A DNA stretch of 64,000 nt from Clostridium tertium (GCF_017873245.1 NZ_JAGGJY010000002.1:417361-481360), one strand, 5' to 3'; counted from the stretch's first letter, positions 1 to 9,635 are shown. Translations and numbers: made by a program. The notes: generated by a model not told the origin, from the sequence alone.

Positions 1-305
1 ATATCTGTTCATCTAAATTAGCTTCAGCACTAAAAGCTGAAAAATTAATGCTACTTACAAACGTTCCTGGATTAATGATAAATCCAAATGATGAAGCTAC
101 ATTAATCTCTTCACTAAGACTACATGAAATAAAAAAAATACAAATGGATGGAATAATAAAAAGTGGTATGATTCCTAAAATTGATTGTTGTGTAGAAGCC
201 ATAAGAATGGGAGTAAAAGAAGCACATATAATAGATGGCACTCTCCCCCACTCAATACTTCTAGAACTACTTTCAAAAGAAGGAATAGGAACGATGATAT
301 ATTAA
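1..305 (+). CDS. argB: Acetylglutamate kinase, C-terminal part
   Basis: The gene begins before the window; the open frame runs from the left edge to a TAA at 303-305. The visible part has the family's ALKAEKL..LLTNVPGL stretch, followed by GGV-type sequence around MGVKEAHIIDG and the closing GIGTMIY. The enzyme phosphorylates N-acetylglutamate with ATP, the second step of arginine synthesis, and in this family it is often the arginine-inhibited step. It is followed 142 bases later by argD and then argF in the same direction, so this is the tail of an arginine operon. The first ATG in the window lies inside the gene and is not its start. Confidence 0.93.
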   Translation, partial: ICSSKLASALKAEKLMLLTNVPGLMINPNDEATLISSLRLHEIKKIQMDGIIKSGMIPKIDCCVEAIRMGVKEAHIIDGTLPHSILLELLSKEGIGTMIY

Positions 306-447
306 AAGTGAAAGAATTTATGAAATAACTTGACTATGTAAAATTATAAAATTAAATATGTTATAAAAATACTAGTATTTTTATCTCCTCTAATTTCTTC
401 ATTATTAATTCTTTAATTTTTCTCATTACTATTAAGGGGGTTTTTAT

Positions 448-1611
448 ATGTCTAATAATTTATCTTTAATGTCAACTTACTCTTACTTGCCTGTGAATTT
501 AATTAAGGGCAATGGCTGTATTCTTTATGATGATAACGACAATGAATATATAGATTTTACAAGTGGCATTGGTGTTAACAGCCTTGGTTATTGTAATCCA
601 GAATGGACTACTGCTATTTCTAATACTGCATGTAATTTGCAACATATATCTAACATTTTTCTTAATGAAAATACTTTGAAATTAGCTGATAAAATAACTA
701 ATCTTTCAGGTATGAGTAAAGTTTTCTTTTGTAACTCTGGTGCTGAGGCTAATGAAGGTGCTATAAAACTAGCTAGAAAATATAGTTTTGATAAGTATGG
801 AGCTAATAGAAATAAAATTCTTACATTAAGGCAATCTTTTCACGGCAGAACTTTAGCAACTTTAACAGCAACTGGACAAGATAAATTTCACAACTACTTT
901 TTCCCTTTTCCTGATGGATTTGATTATTTTAAGGCAAATGATATAGATGATTTCATTGATAAATTATCTAATGATGTTTGTGCTGTTATGATGGAAGCAA
1001 TTCAAGGTGAAGGTGGAGTTTATCCTTTAAACTCTGAATTTGTAAAAGAAGTTTATAAAACATGTAAAGAAAGAGATATTCTTTTAATATTTGATGAAGT
1101 TCAATGTGGAATAGGAAGAACTGGGAAACTATTTGGTTATCAACACTTTGATATAAATCCAGATATAGTTACTATGGCTAAGGGGTTAGGTGCTGGTTTA
1201 CCTATAGGAGGCTTTTTATGCAATGAAAATTTATCAAATGTTTTTAAACCTGGTGATCATGGTACAACATTTGGTGGAAATCCAGTATCTTGCTCTGGAG
1301 CATTAGTTGTTTTGGATACCATTTGTACCAACTCTAAATTAAATGAAATCACAGAAAATGGAAAATATCTAATATCTTTACTTAAAAATATAAATTCAAA
1401 TTTAATTAAAGAAGTTAGAGGTAAAGGACTAATGGTAGGATTAGAACTAAAAATACCATCTTCAGAAATACAACAAAAAGCATTGGAAAAAGGACTTTTA
1501 GTCTTGACAGCTGGACAAAATGTAGTTAGATTACTACCACCATTGATAATATCCAAAGAAGAAATAAAAAAAGGAATAGATATAATTAATGAAATAATAA
1601 GTAATGCATAA
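448..1611 (+). CDS. argD: Acetylornithine aminotransferase
   Basis: A 387-residue class III aminotransferase that uses PLP to convert N-acetylglutamate semialdehyde and glutamate to N-acetylornithine and 2-oxoglutarate. Visible landmarks are the PLP phosphate loop CNSGAEANEGAIKLAR, the FHGRTLATL motif, the cofactor aspartate in IFDEVQCGIGRTG, the Schiff-base lysine in TMAKGLGAGLPIGGF, and the TTFGGNPV motif. Length is normal for ArgD. An AGGGGG ribosome site sits just before the ATG. It lies between argB and argF, which supports the arginine assignment over ornithine or GABA aminotransferase relatives. Confidence 0.95.
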   Translation: MSNNLSLMSTYSYLPVNLIKGNGCILYDDNDNEYIDFTSGIGVNSLGYCNPEWTTAISNTACNLQHISNIFLNENTLKLADKITNLSGMSKVFFCNSGAEANEGAIKLARKYSFDKYGANRNKILTLRQSFHGRTLATLTATGQDKFHNYFFPFPDGFDYFKANDIDDFIDKLSNDVCAVMMEAIQGEGGVYPLNSEFVKEVYKTCKERDILLIFDEVQCGIGRTGKLFGYQHFDINPDIVTMAKGLGAGLPIGGFLCNENLSNVFKPGDHGTTFGGNPVSCSGALVVLDTICTNSKLNEITENGKYLISLLKNINSNLIKEVRGKGLMVGLELKIPSSEIQQKALEKGLLVLTAGQNVVRLLPPLIISKEEIKKGIDIINEIISNA

Positions 1612-1737
1612 TATCAATTGATAATTTAGGTATAAACTCTTCGAGTTTAGAAAATATATAATTAATTCAGCTTTGCTGAATTATTTCAATAATTATCCAT
1701 TATTAATTGTAAATTATCCATTGTATAAATAGGGGGT
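1612..1737. repeat. AT-rich intergenic repeat with two small hairpins
   Basis: The argD-argF gap carries ATCAATTGATAATT at its left, two short palindromes (AAACTCTTCGAGTTT and AATTCAGCTTTGCTGAATT), and ATTATCCATTATTAATTG-like words at its right. Similar words and the same TTCAGC..GCTGAA hairpin core recur in several other gaps of this window (42.5, 43.8 and 56.1 kb), so it looks like a dispersed non-coding element. No reading frame is evident. Confidence 0.55.
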
Positions 1738-1741
1738 TTTT

Positions 1742-2662
1742 ATGAATAAAGATTTATTGAAAATGGATGACTTATCTAAAGATGAAATTCTTGATATTTT
1801 AAATCTTGGGGATCAATTGAAATATGAATTAAAGCATGGTATTAAGCATCATCATCTTGAAGGAAAAACTCTTGGTATGATATTTGAAAAATCATCTACC
1901 AGAACAAGGGTTTCTTTTGAAGCTGGTATGTATCAACTTGGCGGATACCCATTATTTTTAAGCTCAAGTGATTTACAAATAGGCCGTGGTGAGCCTATTC
2001 AAGATACATCTAGAGTATTGTCTAGATATCTAAATGGCATAATGATAAGAACATTTGCTCAAGATGAAGTAAATAGCCTTGCTGAATCTTCTAGTATTCC
2101 AATAATAAACGGCCTTACTGATGACGAACATCCTTGCCAAGTTTTAGCTGACTTAATGACTATTAGAGAAAAGAAAAATACTTTTGATGGCTTAAAAGTA
2201 ACTTATATAGGTGATGGTAATAATATGGCCCAATCACTTATAGTTGGTTGCTTAACCGTTGGAATGAATATTTCTTTAGCCATTCCTCAAAATTATATGG
2301 TTAAAGACTATTATATAAAAAAAGGACAAGAACTTTCTAAAAATAATAATTTAAATTTTATTATAGTTAATAATCTTGAAGATGCTATTAAAGATGCTGA
2401 TGTAGTTATAACTGATGTATGGGCTAGTATGGGAAAAGAAATTGAAGTTAATGAAAGACTAGCTGACTTTTCTACTTATCAAGTAAACTCTAAAATTATG
2501 TCTCTTGCTAAAGATGATGCTATAGTTCTTCACTGCTTACCTGCTCATAGAGAAGAAGAAATAACTGAAGAAATACTAGAAAAGCATGCAGATACAATTT
2601 TTGAAGAAGCTGAAAATAGACTGCATGTCCAAAAAGCTATTTTAGTTAAATTAATGAAATAA
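1742..2662 (+). CDS. argF: Ornithine carbamoyltransferase
   Basis: A 306-residue transcarbamylase forming citrulline from ornithine and carbamoyl phosphate. The carbamoyl-phosphate motif is seen as EKSSTRTRVSFE, followed by the family's DDEHPCQVLADLMT segment, the ornithine loop region VITDVWASMGKE and the HCLPAHREEEIT motif with the catalytic cysteine. An AGGGGG site precedes the ATG. It is the last gene of the arginine operon and is followed by a clear terminator. A catabolic role (arginine deiminase pathway) is less likely because arcA and arcC are absent nearby. Confidence 0.96.
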   Translation: MNKDLLKMDDLSKDEILDILNLGDQLKYELKHGIKHHHLEGKTLGMIFEKSSTRTRVSFEAGMYQLGGYPLFLSSSDLQIGRGEPIQDTSRVLSRYLNGIMIRTFAQDEVNSLAESSSIPIINGLTDDEHPCQVLADLMTIREKKNTFDGLKVTYIGDGNNMAQSLIVGCLTVGMNISLAIPQNYMVKDYYIKKGQELSKNNNLNFIIVNNLEDAIKDADVVITDVWASMGKEIEVNERLADFSTYQVNSKIMSLAKDDAIVLHCLPAHREEEITEEILEKHADTIFEEAENRLHVQKAILVKLMK

Positions 2663-2673
2663 ACTATAAATTT

Positions 2674-2711
2674 AAAAGTCTAAGTAACCTTTTACATGGC
2701 CTTAGACTTTT
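2674..2711 (+). terminator. Terminator of the arginine operon
   Basis: Perfect 11-bp stem AAAAGTCTAAG / CTTAGACTTTT (2674-2684 with 2701-2711) with a 16-base loop and a T-rich downstream side, starting 12 bases after the argF stop. Confidence 0.85.
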
Positions 2712-2776
2712 ACTTTTCTAATCTCATTCTAAATTAACTTTTATTCAATTAGAATTTAATAGTAATTATTTTTTGT

Positions 2777-2827
2777 AAAATGTATTATTAATTAAAATGT
2801 ATTATTAATTAAAATATATTATAATAA
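2777..2827. repeat. Short tandem repeat, 17-bp unit
   Basis: The unit AAAATGTATTATTAATT occurs twice in exact tandem (2777-2793, 2794-2810), followed by a degenerate third copy. It lies in the 290-base gap before the 3D-domain gene. No function can be read from it; it may be upstream promoter DNA or simple slippage. Confidence 0.6.
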
Positions 2828-2983
2828 ATTCTCACTATATACCATTTATTCCATGATATCTCCATAAAACTTGCCAATATTCAATATTTATTGTAGGATA
2901 TACACTATCATAAGAATATTATATGAGCAATACCATATAATTTAATGTAGCCTTTGCTTAGTTTTAATTGGAGGTGTATATTT

Positions 2984-4168
2984 TTGACAAAAAAAGCTTT
3001 ATTATCTGTTGGTATGATTTTGTTATTACTTTTCAATAATAGCAATATAGTATTTGCAGAACCAAACTCTTCGGACACCCAAGCTATCCAGGAGAATAAA
3101 GTTAAATATGAACAACTAGATGATGAAACTATGGAATTAGATGCTGAAATTGGTAAGTTAAATATAGAAATAGAAAATTTAAATAATCAATTGGCTAAAA
3201 ATAATTCTGAAATAGAAGATACTGAAAATGAAATAATTACTATTAACCACAAAATTGAAGAAGCAAAGCTAGAAATTGAAGAAACACAAAAAACCATAAA
3301 TGGACGTGTTCGTTCCATGTATAAAAGTAATATGGCTACAGATATGATTGTTTACTTAGTAACTTCTGAAAATATTTTTGATATGCTTGATAGAGTACAA
3401 GCTATGGGTAGAATAATTTCAGTTGATAAACAAATGATTATTGAAATAAATGAAAAGAAAGAAACTCTTGATAAAAATGCAAAAGAAATTGAAAAAAAAC
3501 AATCTGACCTAAAAAAGCTTAAAAAATCAATTGAAAGTAGCTTAGGTGAAGTAAACAATAAAAAAGAAGAACAACAAAAACTTTTAGATAATTTAAATTC
3601 TAGAAAAGATGAAATAATGAGTATAATTGAAGCTAATGAAGAGAAGTTAATTTCTCATCCATTATCAATTATAAACTCAGATTCTGCATCAATTTCTGAA
3701 GTTCAGGACGCAGTTAACACATTACAATATATGTTACCTCAACTTAATAGTGATTATGTTATAGGATTAGCAAATGATGCAATTGCTTTAGGTAATGAAA
3801 AAATTGCTTTAAGTGAAACTCCACCGCCAACTTCCAATTCTCTGGGGGATGTCAGCAATAGTAATAGTAATAATTTAGCAACTTACTCTATGACTGCTAC
3901 AGCTTATACTGGAAATGGATTTACTGCAACAGGTCTTAAACCAGTGCGTGACCCTAATGGACTAAGTACAATTGCAGTTGATCCAAGTGTAATACCTCTA
4001 GGATCAAAGGTCCATATTGAAGGCTATGGATATGCAATAGCTTCTGATACAGGTGGTGCTATTAAAGGTAACAAAATAGACTTATATATGAATTCTGAAG
4101 CAGAGTGCCTTTCATTTGGAAGAAGAACAGTTACTGTTACTATTATTGCTTACCCTGGACAGTGGTAA
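2984..4168 (+). CDS. Secreted coiled-coil protein with 3D domain (peptidoglycan-acting)
   Basis: The best start is TTG at 2984, preceded by GGAGGTG at 2970-2976 with 7 bases between; an upstream TTG at 2954 would place the ribosome site inside the gene. The 394-residue product begins with a signal peptide (charged MTKK, hydrophobic run, cut near VFA-EP). A long Glu/Lys/Asn-rich coiled coil of roughly residues 30-220 resembles the N-terminus of PcsB/CwlO-type wall proteins. The C-terminal 85 residues form a 3D domain: ATAYTGNG, IAVDPSVIPLGS, ASDTGGAIKGNKIDLY, with the three conserved aspartates, a fold shared with MltA-like lytic transglycosylases. It probably acts on the cell wall; exact activity is unproven. 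Confidence 0.85.
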   Translation: MTKKALLSVGMILLLLFNNSNIVFAEPNSSDTQAIQENKVKYEQLDDETMELDAEIGKLNIEIENLNNQLAKNNSEIEDTENEIITINHKIEEAKLEIEETQKTINGRVRSMYKSNMATDMIVYLVTSENIFDMLDRVQAMGRIISVDKQMIIEINEKKETLDKNAKEIEKKQSDLKKLKKSIESSLGEVNNKKEEQQKLLDNLNSRKDEIMSIIEANEEKLISHPLSIINSDSASISEVQDAVNTLQYMLPQLNSDYVIGLANDAIALGNEKIALSETPPPTSNSLGDVSNSNSNNLATYSMTATAYTGNGFTATGLKPVRDPNGLSTIAVDPSVIPLGSKVHIEGYGYAIASDTGGAIKGNKIDLYMNSEAECLSFGRRTVTVTIIAYPGQW

Positions 4169-4203
4169 TTAAAATTTATAAAAATATTTACACATAAATA
4201 TTA

Positions 4204-4301
4204 AAAGGATATATATTTCTTAAAGTTACTCAATTTAATAAGCAAAGATATTTTTAATAGCTTTGTTTATTAAATAGTACTTTTTTAAATATATATCCTT
4301 T
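4204..4301. terminator. Long interrupted inverted repeat between convergent genes
   Basis: The gap between the 3D-domain gene and ackA is almost entirely one inverted repeat. Outer arms AAAGGATATATATTT (4204-4218) and AAATATATATCCTTT (4287-4301) match perfectly, and inner arms include TTTAATAA/TTATTAAA and CAAAG/CTTTG. It can serve as a bidirectional terminator; it is longer than needed, so a MITE-like remnant is also possible. Confidence 0.65.
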
Positions 4302-4324
4302 ATTTTATATATAAGTTGATTTAA

Positions 4325-5530
4325 TTAAAAGCAACTAATATTTGAAACTTCCAATGTCTCCTTAGCAATCATTAACTCTTCATTTGTTGGAATAACATAT
4401 ACTTTTACCTTAGAATTATAACTTGAAATTTCTGATATTTTTCCTCTTATATTGTTTCTATTATTATCAATTTCTACTCCTAAGAACTCTAATCCTTCTA
4501 AACACGCCTTCCTAGTTTTTATAGAATTTTCTCCAATTCCTGCTGTAAAAATTATTGCATCTACTCCACCCATTTGAGCAGCATATGCAGCTATTTGCCC
4601 TCGTATTCTATAATGGAAGATATCTAATGCAAGTTGTGCTCTTTTATTTCCTTCTGAAGCTGCTTTTTCTATATCTCTAAAATCAGAACTTACTCCAGAT
4701 ATACCTAGAACTCCAGATTTTTTATTTAATGACTCATTTGCCTCCTCTACTGTATATCCACACTCCTCTATCAAAAAAGTAGATATAGATGGATCAATAT
4801 TTCCTGATCTTGTTCCCATAGCTATACCTGCAAGAGGAGTGAAACCCATGGAAGTATCTATTGATTTTCCATTTTTAATAGCGGTTATACTTGCTCCATT
4901 TCCTAAATGGCAGCTTACTATTTTTAATTCTTTTATATCTCTACATAATATTTCACTCAATTTCTGTGATACATACTTATGTGATGTTCCATGAAATCCA
5001 TATTTTCTAATTTTATATTTTTCATAGAGATCATATTCTATTGGATAAATATATGCAACTTCAGGCATTGTTTGATGAAACGCTGTATCAAAAACAGCTA
5101 CCATAGGAGTATCCTTCATCAAAACCCTGCATGCTCTTATTCCAATTATATTGGGAGGATTATGAATAGGAGCTAATTTTATATATTCCTCTAAATGGTT
5201 TAAAACTTCTTCATCTATAACTACTGATTCCGAATATTTTTCTCCTCCATGAACCACTCTATGCCCTACCGCAAATATTTCATTTAAATTCTTAATTACT
5301 CCAATATCATCATCTACTAAAGTATTTAATACTATATTTATAGCGTCCTTATGATTTTCAATTTTAGCTTTTATATTTTGTTTATAGCCTCTGCTATCTT
5401 CGTGTGCTAATGTTGAAGCATCTAACCCAATTCTTTCAACTAATCCTTTGCATATTACTTTTATATAATCCATTTCAATTAATTGATATTTTAATGATGA
5501 GCTTCCACAATTAATAATGAGTATTTTCAT
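4325..5530 (-). CDS. ackA: Acetate kinase
   Basis: A 401-residue ASKHA kinase converting acetyl phosphate and ADP to acetate and ATP. Motifs include [12 protein letters not shown] at the N-terminus, GHRVVHGGE with the catalytic arginine, [34 protein letters not shown], and the C-terminal NEELMIA glutamate. A GAGGTGAAG site precedes the ATG. It follows pta by 30 bases and is the last gene of the TetR-associated catabolic block, where it would recover ATP from the acetyl-CoA made by the thiolase. Butyrate kinase is less likely because the neighbour is a Pta rather than a Ptb. Confidence 0.96.
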   Translation of the reverse strand: MKILIINCGSSSLKYQLIEMDYIKVICKGLVERIGLDASTLAHEDSRGYKQNIKAKIENHKDAINIVLNTLVDDDIGVIKNLNEIFAVGHRVVHGGEKYSESVVIDEEVLNHLEEYIKLAPIHNPPNIIGIRACRVLMKDTPMVAVFDTAFHQTMPEVAYIYPIEYDLYEKYKIRKYGFHGTSHKYVSQKLSEILCRDIKELKIVSCHLGNGASITAIKNGKSIDTSMGFTPLAGIAMGTRSGNIDPSISTFLIEECGYTVEEANESLNKKSGVLGISGVSSDFRDIEKAASEGNKRAQLALDIFHYRIRGQIAAYAAQMGGVDAIIFTAGIGENSIKTRKACLEGLEFLGVEIDNNRNNIRGKISEISSYNSKVKVYVIPTNEELMIAKETLEVSNISCF

Positions 5531-5560
5531 ATTTTCACTTCACCTCTATTATGATGCAGC

Positions 5561-6550
5561 CTATGACTGTACAGCCGTTAAAACTACTACATTAACTATA
5601 TCTTCTACTGAACATCCTCTTGATAAATCATTTATAGGTTTATCAAAGCCTTGGCAAATTGGACCTATAGCTTCAGCATTAGCAAACCTTTGTACAAGTT
5701 TATATCCAATATTTCCTGATTGCAAATCTGGAAATATTAGAACATTTGCTTTCCCAGCAACATTACTATTTGGAGCTTTTTGATTTGCAACGCTCTCTAC
5801 TATTGCAGCATCTAATTGCAATTCTCCATCTATTAATATATCTGGTCTTAATTCCTTAACTAATTCTGTTGCTTTCCTTACCTTTTCTACAGTTTCATGA
5901 TCTGCTGAACCCATAGTTGAGAAACTTAGCATTGCAACCCTAGGCTCAATCTTACAAACATTTTTAGCAGTATCGGCTGTTGCTATTGCTATTGCCGCTA
6001 ATTGCTTATAATCAGGATTTGGGTTTACTGCACAATCAGAAAATAATAACATTCCACTTTCTCCGTAAATTGAATTCGGAACTCCCATTATAAAAGAACT
6101 TGATACTACAGATACATCTTTAGCTGTCTTAATTATTTGAAGGCCTGGTCTTAGCAAATCTCCTGTTGTATGTATAGCTCCTGATACCATTCCATCTGCA
6201 TCATTGCACTTTACCATCATAGTTCCAAAATATAATGGATCTTTTACTATTCTTTTTGCTTTTTCTATAGTTACACCCTTATTCTTTCTTAAGTCATAAA
6301 ATTTATTTATATACCCTTCAAGCTTATCTGAGATTTCAGGATCAACTATATCTACCCCGCTTATATTAACATTTAAGTCTTTTGCTTTATTTAAAATGAC
6401 CTCAGCATTACCAACTAATATAGGATAGGCTAAACTTAATTCCTTAATTTTACTAGCTGCTGCTATAGTTCTCTCCTCTTCCCCCTCTGGTAGCACAATT
6501 TTTTTAATATCTTTTTTTGCTATCTCAAATAATTTATCTAATAGTTCCAT
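5561..6550 (-). CDS. pta: Phosphate acetyltransferase
   Basis: A 329-residue enzyme exchanging CoA for phosphate on acetyl-CoA. The ATG at 6550 has a GGGGGGAAGG site directly before it; an in-frame TTG seven codons upstream would include that site and is rejected. Family signatures are DGMVSGAIHTTGDLLRP, SSFIMGVP, LLFSDCAVNPNP, and DLQSGNIGYKLVQRFANAEAIGPICQG. The length fits the short single-domain Pta without the regulatory N-terminus of enteric enzymes. It sits 30 bases after the MaoC gene and 30 before ackA, as expected for the energy-yielding end of an acetyl-CoA pathway. Confidence 0.96.
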   Translation of the reverse strand: MELLDKLFEIAKKDIKKIVLPEGEEERTIAAASKIKELSLAYPILVGNAEVILNKAKDLNVNISGVDIVDPEISDKLEGYINKFYDLRKNKGVTIEKAKRIVKDPLYFGTMMVKCNDADGMVSGAIHTTGDLLRPGLQIIKTAKDVSVVSSSFIMGVPNSIYGESGMLLFSDCAVNPNPDYKQLAAIAIATADTAKNVCKIEPRVAMLSFSTMGSADHETVEKVRKATELVKELRPDILIDGELQLDAAIVESVANQKAPNSNVAGKANVLIFPDLQSGNIGYKLVQRFANAEAIGPICQGFDKPINDLSRGCSVEDIVNVVVLTAVQS

Positions 6551-6580
6551 TTTCCTTCCCCCCGATAACAAATAATCACA

Positions 6581-6997
6581 TTATTTAGGTGGCATTACTA
6601 ATGCTTTTCCTTTTATTACGACCTCTCCTCTTTGATTAGTACAAATAGTCTCCAATGTAATTCTATTTTTTTCTTCTAATCTTTCTATTACTTCTACAAC
6701 TGCTGTTATAGTATCACCAAATCTAACTGGTGCAGTAAACTTTAATTCTTGTGATAAATATATTGTACCTGGTCCAGGTAAGCTCATTCCTAAAACAGTA
6801 GATATATAACCAGCAGATAGCATACCATGAGCTATTCTTCCTTTAAACATAGTATCCTTACAATATTCTTCATTAAAATGTGCTGGATTTAAATCTCCAC
6901 TCACTCCACCAAATAAGACAACATCAGCCTCACTTACTGTCCTACTATAACTTGCCTTCTCTCCTAATCTTATCTCTTTTATATTTTTACCCTTCAT
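6581..6997 (-). CDS. MaoC-type (R)-specific enoyl-CoA hydratase
   Basis: A 138-residue hot-dog-fold protein. The conserved hydratase motif is visible as SGDLNPAHFNEEYCKDTMFKGRIAHGM, with the catalytic Asp and His pair of the PhaJ/MaoC family. Such enzymes add water to trans-2-enoyl-CoA to give (R)-3-hydroxyacyl-CoA. The ATG at 6997 is chosen because alignment-like family N-termini start here and AAGGAG lies upstream; a TTG at 7030 overlapping the thiolase gene is possible but would add an unusual tail. Encoded between a thiolase and pta, it would feed or drain the 3-hydroxybutyryl-CoA pool handled by the SDR upstream. Confidence 0.85.
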   Translation of the reverse strand: MKGKNIKEIRLGEKASYSRTVSEADVVLFGGVSGDLNPAHFNEEYCKDTMFKGRIAHGMLSAGYISTVLGMSLPGPGTIYLSQELKFTAPVRFGDTITAVVEVIERLEEKNRITLETICTNQRGEVVIKGKALVMPPK

Positions 6998-7016
6998 AAC
7001 CCTATATATCTCCTTA

Positions 7017-8198
7017 TTATTCTCTTTCAACTAATATAGCAATTCCCATTCCTCCACCTATACAAAGAGTTGCTAGCCCTTTCTTTGAATCTCTTTTTTT
7101 CATCTCATGCAGTAATGTAACAACTATTCTAGCTCCTGAGCATCCAATAGGATGTCCTAAAGCAATTGCTCCACCATTTACATTTACCTTATTTATATCT
7201 AATCCTAAATCTCTAACAACTGAAATAGCTTGTGCTGCAAAAGCTTCATTAGCTTCTATTAATTCTAAGTCTTCTACAGTCCAATTTGCTTTCTTCAATG
7301 CATTTCTAGTAGCTGGTACAGGTCCATATCCCATTATTGATGGATCAACTCCTGTTGAACCATATCCTTTTATAGTTGCTAGCGGCTTTACTCCTAATTC
7401 ATCTGCCTTTTCTTTGCTCATCACTACAATCATGGCAGCTCCATCATTAATTCCAGATGCATTTCCTGCAGTTACTGTTCCATCTTTTTTAAATGCTGCT
7501 TTTAAGCTACTTAATTTCTCTAAATTAACACCTGATTTTATATACTCATCTCTAGAAAATATAATTGACTCCCCTTTTCTTTGAGGAATCTCAACCTTAA
7601 CTATCTCCTCATCGAACTTCCCTAACCTTTGAGCATCTTCTGCTTTATTCTGACTACTAACGGCAAATTTATCTTGTTCATCCCTTGATATATTCCATTT
7701 CTCTGCTATATTTTCTGCTGTAATTCCCATATGGTATTTATTAAAAGCATCTGTTAATCCATCTTCTATCATTGTATCTATAAACCTTCCATCGCCCATT
7801 CTTTGTCCAAATCTAGCTGATGGAACTATATAAGGAGCATTACTCATGCTTTCAGTTCCTCCACATAAAATAACATCAGCATCGCCTAACATTATTTCTT
7901 GAGTTGCTAGAGTAATTGCTCTTAGCCCTGATCCACAAAGCTTATTTAATGTCATACTTGGTACTTCTACTGGAATTCCTGACTTTACTGATATCTGCCT
8001 AGAAATATTTTGACCAAGTCCACTTCCTAGAACATTTCCTATTAATACTTCATTTATTTCTTCTGGTTTTATTCCTGCTCTCTTAATAGCTTCTTTTGCA
8101 GCTATTACACCTAAATCCACAGCAGTTAACTTAGATAAACTCCCTCCAAAACTTCCAATAGGAGTTCTAACTGCTGATACTATAACTACATCTCTCAT
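7017..8198 (-). CDS. thl: Acetyl-CoA acetyltransferase (thiolase)
   Basis: A 393-residue biosynthetic-type thiolase interconverting acetoacetyl-CoA plus CoA with two acetyl-CoA. The nucleophilic cysteine is in [11 protein letters not shown] (about residue 88), the catalytic histidine in [16 protein letters not shown] and the second cysteine in LCIGGGMG. Start ATG has GTAGGAGG before it. It follows the SDR by 14 bases and precedes the MaoC hydratase, forming a PhaA-like/PhaB-like pair. In this setting, with Pta and AckA downstream, the thiolytic direction seems the more natural one, although solvent-type condensation cannot be excluded. Confidence 0.95.
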   Translation of the reverse strand: MRDVVIVSAVRTPIGSFGGSLSKLTAVDLGVIAAKEAIKRAGIKPEEINEVLIGNVLGSGLGQNISRQISVKSGIPVEVPSMTLNKLCGSGLRAITLATQEIMLGDADVILCGGTESMSNAPYIVPSARFGQRMGDGRFIDTMIEDGLTDAFNKYHMGITAENIAEKWNISRDEQDKFAVSSQNKAEDAQRLGKFDEEIVKVEIPQRKGESIIFSRDEYIKSGVNLEKLSSLKAAFKKDGTVTAGNASGINDGAAMIVVMSKEKADELGVKPLATIKGYGSTGVDPSIMGYGPVPATRNALKKANWTVEDLELIEANEAFAAQAISVVRDLGLDINKVNVNGGAIALGHPIGCSGARIVVTLLHEMKKRDSKKGLATLCIGGGMGIAILVERE

Positions 8199-8212
8199 TA
8201 CTTATCCTCCTA

Positions 8213-8935
8213 CTATAATCTAATTCCACCATTAACTGATAAATTGTGTCCTGTTACATATGAAGACTCATCACTAGCTAAGAATAAAACAGCATTAGCT
8301 ATTTCTTCTGGTTCACCTAATCTTCCAAGCATTGTTTTAGACTTGATATTTTCTAATACCTTCTCTGGTACTGTCTTCATCATATCTGTATTTATATATC
8401 CTGGAGCCACTGAATTTACTCTAACATTAGCACCTTTTCTTGCAAATTCCTTAGCCCATGTTTTTGTCATACCTATCACTCCAGCTTTAGTTGCTGCATA
8501 ATTAGTTTGTCCGACATTTCCATACTCTCCTACAACTGAAGCTATATTAATAATTGATCCTTTTCCATTTTCCATCATGTGTGGTCCTACAAGCTGTGCG
8601 ATATTAAATAATCCTTTTAAATTAACATCTATAACTAAATCCCACATTTCTTCAGTCATCTTTTGTATTAATGCATCTCTTGTTATTCCTGCATTATTTA
8701 CTAAGATATCTATTCTTTCAAATTCCTTAATTATAATATCAAAGAATAACTTTATACCACTTCTATCAGTAACATTTACCTCATATCCATAAATATTTTT
8801 ATTCTCATAAGGTAACTTATTCATATCTACAGCAATCACTTTAGCTCCCTCTCTAGCTAAACTTTCAGCAATAGATCTTCCTATTCCTTGTGATGCTCCA
8901 GTAACTATAGCAACTTTATTTTCTAATCTTAACAT
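8213..8935 (-). CDS. phaB: SDR 3-oxoacyl reductase, acetoacetyl-CoA reductase-like
   Basis: A 240-residue short-chain dehydrogenase. It has the nucleotide-binding GASQGIGRS, the NNAG motif, the catalytic serine in INIASVVG and the YxxxK pair in NYAATKAG, and the C-terminal SSYVTGHNLSVNGG typical of FabG/PhaB. Its place beside thiolase and MaoC hydratase suggests it works on 3-hydroxybutyryl-CoA/acetoacetyl-CoA rather than on ACP substrates; sequence alone does not separate PhaB from FabG. It starts a transcription unit: the gap to the TetR gene holds a perfect 20-bp palindrome, and GGGAGGAG precedes the ATG. Confidence 0.85.
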   Translation of the reverse strand: MLRLENKVAIVTGASQGIGRSIAESLAREGAKVIAVDMNKLPYENKNIYGYEVNVTDRSGIKLFFDIIIKEFERIDILVNNAGITRDALIQKMTEEMWDLVIDVNLKGLFNIAQLVGPHMMENGKGSIINIASVVGEYGNVGQTNYAATKAGVIGMTKTWAKEFARKGANVRVNSVAPGYINTDMMKTVPEKVLENIKSKTMLGRLGEPEEIANAVLFLASDESSYVTGHNLSVNGGIRL

Positions 8936-8955
8936 TTTAACTCCTCCCAGTTTTA

Positions 8956-8975
8956 TTGTAAGTACTTACTTACAA
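8956..8975. promoter_or_regulatory. Palindromic operator, probably for the adjacent TetR protein
   Basis: Perfect inverted repeat TTGTAAGTA-CT-TACTTACAA in front of the SDR-thiolase-MaoC-pta-ackA unit. It contains the core GTAA-N4-TTAC. Closely related sites lie before the TetR gene (9636), the KAS III-like gene (17632) and, as the core only, the alpha/beta hydrolase (18802). Confidence 0.8.
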
Positions 8976-9032
8976 ACAGTGTTTAAAAAAATTAATCTCT
9001 CCTCCAGGAATAAGATTAATTTATTTTTAATT

Positions 9033-9608
9033 TTAAATTTTATATAATGAAATGAATTGTTTAGTATGCTCTTTAACTAAATCTTCCCATGATATTTCTG
9101 TAACTGTATTATCACTAAGTAATTCCACTGTAAATAATCCTAAAAGACTATTTATAAGTGTAACAGACATCATTTCTGGATTACCCTTTACTATTTTTTC
9201 ATCGTTCAATCTTATAAAGTATTCTTTTAGAATACTTATTAACTTTCTTGAAAGCTTAAGTTTAATAAAGTCCTTCTCATTATCTGCAAGCTTCATTTGA
9301 ACTTTATAAAGTTTTGTATTTTGAATAAATAAATTATAAATTCTATTTGAAATTAACATCATACTATCTTCAAAATTTAATCCATCGGTATCATTTAATA
9401 TATAATCCACATGAGAATCAATTACATAATGCTCTGTAGTCACTTGAAATAAATTACTCTTAGACCCAAAATGCCTAAATATAGTCAGCTCATTGACTCC
9501 AGCTTCTTCCGCAATCTGCTTTGTCGTAGTAGGATAATATCCTTGTTCAGAAAATAATTTTAGTGCTACTTTCATTATCTTTTCACTTGTTTCATTATTG
9601 TATCTCAT
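9033..9608 (-). CDS. TetR-family transcriptional regulator
   Basis: A 191-residue protein with a TetR helix-turn-helix at residues about 8-55 (SEKIMKVALKLFSEQGYYPTTTKQIAEEAGVNELTIFRHFGSK split over two helices) and a variable helical ligand domain after it. GAAAAGGAG precedes the ATG. The gene lies in the middle of the catabolic block and is flanked on both sides by related palindromes, so it probably represses itself and the neighbouring units. An acyl-CoA or organic-acid ligand, as for several TetR regulators of fatty-acid and PHB genes, would fit the neighbours but is inference. Confidence 0.9.
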   Translation of the reverse strand: MRYNNETSEKIMKVALKLFSEQGYYPTTTKQIAEEAGVNELTIFRHFGSKSNLFQVTTEHYVIDSHVDYILNDTDGLNFEDSMMLISNRIYNLFIQNTKLYKVQMKLADNEKDFIKLKLSRKLISILKEYFIRLNDEKIVKGNPEMMSVTLINSLLGLFTVELLSDNTVTEISWEDLVKEHTKQFISLYKI

Positions 9609-9635
9609 TATTGCTTCTCCTTTTTAGCAGTTTTA

